NCBI GenBank assembly: GCA_902577285.1 | Contig: CACGYL010000001.1 | Coordinates: forward strand, 52,708 to 116,707 | Length of the DNA stretch: 64,000 nucleotides | Reading direction: 5' to 3' | Source of the DNA: an uncultured Pelagibacteraceae bacterium | GTDB lineage: Bacteria > Pseudomonadota > Alphaproteobacteria > Pelagibacterales > Pelagibacteraceae | Shown here: positions 62,011 through 64,000 of the stretch, one piece after another | Layout: the number at the start of each line of letters is the position of its first letter | Numbering within the stretch: position 1 is the first letter of the stretch | Program-made: the position numbers and the translations under genes | Notes under the pieces: model-generated | Databases searched by the model: none | Seen by the model: only the letters and a program-made list of their open reading frames with translations | Told to the model about the DNA's origin: nothing

Positions 62011-63630
62011 ATGTCCAGAGAAGTGATGGAATACGATGTAGTAATCGTAGGTGGCGGACCATCAGGACTTTCAACTGCAATTAAATTAAAGCAGTTAAAT
62101 CCAGATATTAATGTCTGCCTGTTAGAAAAAGCATCTGAAATAGGTGCACATATTTTATCGGGGAACGTGTTTGAAACACGAGCTTTAGATGAACTATTAC
62201 CTAATTGGAGGGATCTTAATGCACCAATTAAAACAAAAGTTACTAAAGAAAAATTTTTATTTTTAGGAAAGACTAAAAAAATTAGTTGGCCAACTTGGTT
62301 ATTACCTAAAGTTCAACAAAATCATAATAACTATATAATTAGTCTTGCTAATTTATGTAGATGGTTAGCTGAGCAAGCTGAAAATTTAGGAGTTGAAATA
62401 TTTCCAGGATTTCCTGCAAGTGAAGTTTTATACAATGATGATGGTTCTGTAAAAGGTATTGCAACTCAAGATATGGGTTTAGATAAAGAAGGAAATAAAA
62501 AAGATAGCTATGAACCTGGAATGGAGCTACATGGAAAGGTAACAGTTTTCGCGGAAGGCTGTAGGGGTCATTTAGGAAAAGAATTAATCAAAAAATTTGA
62601 ATTAGATAAAGGTAAAGATCCACAACAATATGGAATTGGTTTCAAAGAAATTTGGGAATTAAAAGAGGAAAAACATGAAGAAGGTTTAGTAATGCACACA
62701 GCTGGCTGGCCTCTGGATAATAATACTTATGGAGGAAGCTTTGTTTATCATGCTGAAAATAAACAGATTTTTTTAGGTTATGTCATAGGGCTTGATTATA
62801 AAAATCCTCATCTATCACCTTTTGATGAATTTCAAAGATTTAAAACTCATCCTGCAATCAAATCAATGTTGGAAGGTGGTAAAAGAATATCCTATGGAGC
62901 AAGAGCACTTATAGAGGGTGGTTTTCAAAGTTTGCCTAAAATGTTTATGCCAGGTGCATTATTGGTTGGTTGTGATGCTGGTACTTTAAATATGCCAAAA
63001 ATAAAAGGTTCTCACACGGCAATGAAGAGCGGAATGATTGCAGCTGAAACTATCGTAGATCATTTTAATCTAAACAAAGAATTATCTGTTTATGAGGAAA
63101 AATTTAAAAATAGTTGGGTTTATAAGGAATTATATGAAGCCAGAAATGTTAAGCCAAGTTTTAGTTGGGGTTTAATTTTAGGAATAATATTTACAGGAAT
63201 TGATCAAATTTTATTTAAAGGAAAATTACCTTTTACTCTTAAACATAAACATGCTGATCACGAAACATTGAAGCCCGCTAATGAAATGCCTAAAATAGAG
63301 TATCCAAAACCAGATAATGTGATTACATTTGATAAAACTAGTTCAGTTTACTTAACAGGAACAAACCATACTGATAATCAACCTGTTCATCTTCAACTTA
63401 AAGATAAAGATTTGCCAATCAAATACACTTTAGGAAAATATGATGAGCCTGCTCAAAGATATTGCCCCGTTGGTGTTTATGAAATACAGAAAGAAAATGA
63501 AGTTGAAAAGTTTGTTATAAATTCTCAAAACTGTATTCATTGCAAAACTTGCGATATAAAAGAACCATCACAAAATATTACATGGGTTACCCCAGAAGGT
63601 GGCGGCGGACCTAAGTATGGAAATATGTGA
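62011..63630 (+). CDS. ETF-ubiquinone oxidoreductase
   Basis: 539 residues, usual bacterial ETF-QO length. FAD motif VVIVGGGPSGLSTAIKL near 10-26, quinone/membrane region GEFQSLP-like GGFQSLPKMFMPGALLVGCDAGTLN, and the C-terminal 4Fe-4S ferredoxin segment with RYCPVGVYE and NCIHCKTCDIKEP. It passes electrons from ETF to ubiquinone at the inner membrane, so the demethylation steps yield respiratory energy. Last gene of the run; abuts the convergent DUF2237 gene with no gap. Confidence 0.95.
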   Translation: MSREVMEYDVVIVGGGPSGLSTAIKLKQLNPDINVCLLEKASEIGAHILSGNVFETRALDELLPNWRDLNAPIKTKVTKEKFLFLGKTKKISWPTWLLPKVQQNHNNYIISLANLCRWLAEQAENLGVEIFPGFPASEVLYNDDGSVKGIATQDMGLDKEGNKKDSYEPGMELHGKVTVFAEGCRGHLGKELIKKFELDKGKDPQQYGIGFKEIWELKEEKHEEGLVMHTAGWPLDNNTYGGSFVYHAENKQIFLGYVIGLDYKNPHLSPFDEFQRFKTHPAIKSMLEGGKRISYGARALIEGGFQSLPKMFMPGALLVGCDAGTLNMPKIKGSHTAMKSGMIAAETIVDHFNLNKELSVYEEKFKNSWVYKELYEARNVKPSFSWGLILGIIFTGIDQILFKGKLPFTLKHKHADHETLKPANEMPKIEYPKPDNVITFDKTSSVYLTGTNHTDNQPVHLQLKDKDLPIKYTLGKYDEPAQRYCPVGVYEIQKENEVEKFVINSQNCIHCKTCDIKEPSQNITWVTPEGGGGPKYGNM

Positions 63631-64000
63631 TTAGGAAAGATCTATTGCAAACTTTTTTAAAGTTTCAATTGGTACAAGTTTTAAAGTGTTCATATGAGTT
63701 TTTTTTAGATAAATAGAACATCCAATTCCTGCTTCTAAGGATCTAGCAACCCAACCTGCACATACACACCAGTTATCACCATCTTTAAGTCCAGGAAAAC
63801 CAAATTCAGGGCGAGGTGTAATTAAATCATTACCAGCTTCTTTACACCATCGTAAAAATTCATCATTAACTTTTACACAAACTGTATGTAACCCATGATC
63901 ATTTTCATCTGTATTGCAACAACCATCTCTAAACCAACCGGTTAAAGGATTTTTTGAACATTCCTCTAGATCTTCTCCAAGAACATTTTTTTGAATTTCA
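63631..64000 (-). CDS. DUF2237 family protein, 5' end outside window
   Basis: The minus strand from the right edge is open for 122 codons to a TAA at 63633-63631. Visible motifs are EIQKNVLGEDLEECSKNPLTG broken after NVLG, WFRDGCCNTDENDHG, GNDLITPRPEFGFPGLKDGD and WCVCAGWVARSLEAG, the conserved cysteine-rich pattern of DUF2237. Function is unknown for the family; the conserved cysteines suggest metal binding. Only a few N-terminal residues are likely missing. Confidence 0.85.
   Translation of the reverse strand, partial: EIQKNVLGEDLEECSKNPLTGWFRDGCCNTDENDHGLHTVCVKVNDEFLRWCKEAGNDLITPRPEFGFPGLKDGDNWCVCAGWVARSLEAGIGCSIYLKKTHMNTLKLVPIETLKKFAIDLS

Noticed and set aside
1..64000. tRNA, rRNA, CRISPR, transposon or prophage features
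   Set aside because: Intergenic gaps are too short for most, no tRNA cloverleaf, spaced direct repeats, transposase, integrase or phage gene is visible on either strand.
1..64000. Open frames antisense or out of frame within larger genes
   Set aside because: Many frames of 60-120 codons overlap clear genes with family motifs, lack ribosome-binding sites and have biased composition; they are treated as shadows.

Overview
The window is a gene-dense, AT-rich stretch of an alphaproteobacterial genome of SAR11 (Pelagibacterales) type. The base composition, very short or overlapping gene junctions, lysine- and isoleucine-rich proteins and the set of C1/methylated-osmolyte genes all point that way. 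No tRNA, rRNA, CRISPR array, insertion sequence or phage gene is visible, and no gene-free stretch exceeds about 135 bases. All functions are read from sequence motifs and gene context; no database search was run.

Layout. (1) 1-20.5 kb is a methylamine/TMAO island. It holds an ammonium transporter, a three-subunit N-methylglutamate synthase (mgsABC) with gamma-glutamylmethylamide synthetase (gmaS), a stand-alone FAD amine oxidoreductase, a MarR-like regulator, TMAO demethylase (tdm), a TMAO ABC importer (tmoX, then tmoWV after three unrelated small genes), glycerol kinase, trimethylamine monooxygenase (tmm) and a GpsA-like dehydrogenase. (2) 20.6-27.7 kb holds a sugar-type ABC importer without an ATPase, an MGH1-like glycosidase, an iron alcohol dehydrogenase and a class I glutamine amidotransferase-like protein: a candidate glycosylated-osmolyte pathway. 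(3) 27.6-36.6 kb holds formate-THF ligase, heterotetrameric sarcosine oxidase (soxBDAG) and a BT1-like folate/pterin carrier. (4) 36.6-43.3 kb is mostly housekeeping (GNAT, SRAP, purK, purE), plus a dipeptidase-like/unknown/DUF3726/zinc-ribbon cluster whose last member is split across two frames at an A-AAA-AAG slippery site. (5) 43.4-47.4 kb holds a DmdA-like folate methyltransferase with a MetF-like reductase, and betaine importer genes proW and proX without proV. (6) 47.6-63.6 kb is one co-directional run of 17 genes: bhmT, dimethylglycine dehydrogenase, SAM methyltransferase, Rieske oxygenase, SET protein, DddP-like M24 protein, a P-loop kinase plus nucleotidyltransferase pair, enoyl-CoA hydratase, accessory genes, a second dimethylglycine dehydrogenase-like enzyme, ETF beta and alpha, and ETF-ubiquinone oxidoreductase. 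A partial DUF2237 gene closes the window.

How it fits together. TMA is oxidised to TMAO (Tmm), imported TMAO joins it (Tmo), and Tdm yields dimethylamine and formaldehyde. Monomethylamine is captured by GmaS and Mgs as N-methylglutamate. Betaine enters through ProXW and is demethylated stepwise by BhmT, the dimethylglycine dehydrogenases and sarcosine oxidase. Methyl groups go to tetrahydrofolate, electrons to ETF and ETF-QO, and C1 units leave via Fhs. The dimethylamine monooxygenase that should link Tdm to GmaS is not in the window. The least described parts are the split zinc-ribbon gene and its neighbours, the DmdA-like/MetF-like pair, and the SET/DddP-like/kinase/nucleotidyltransferase block inside the betaine operon.
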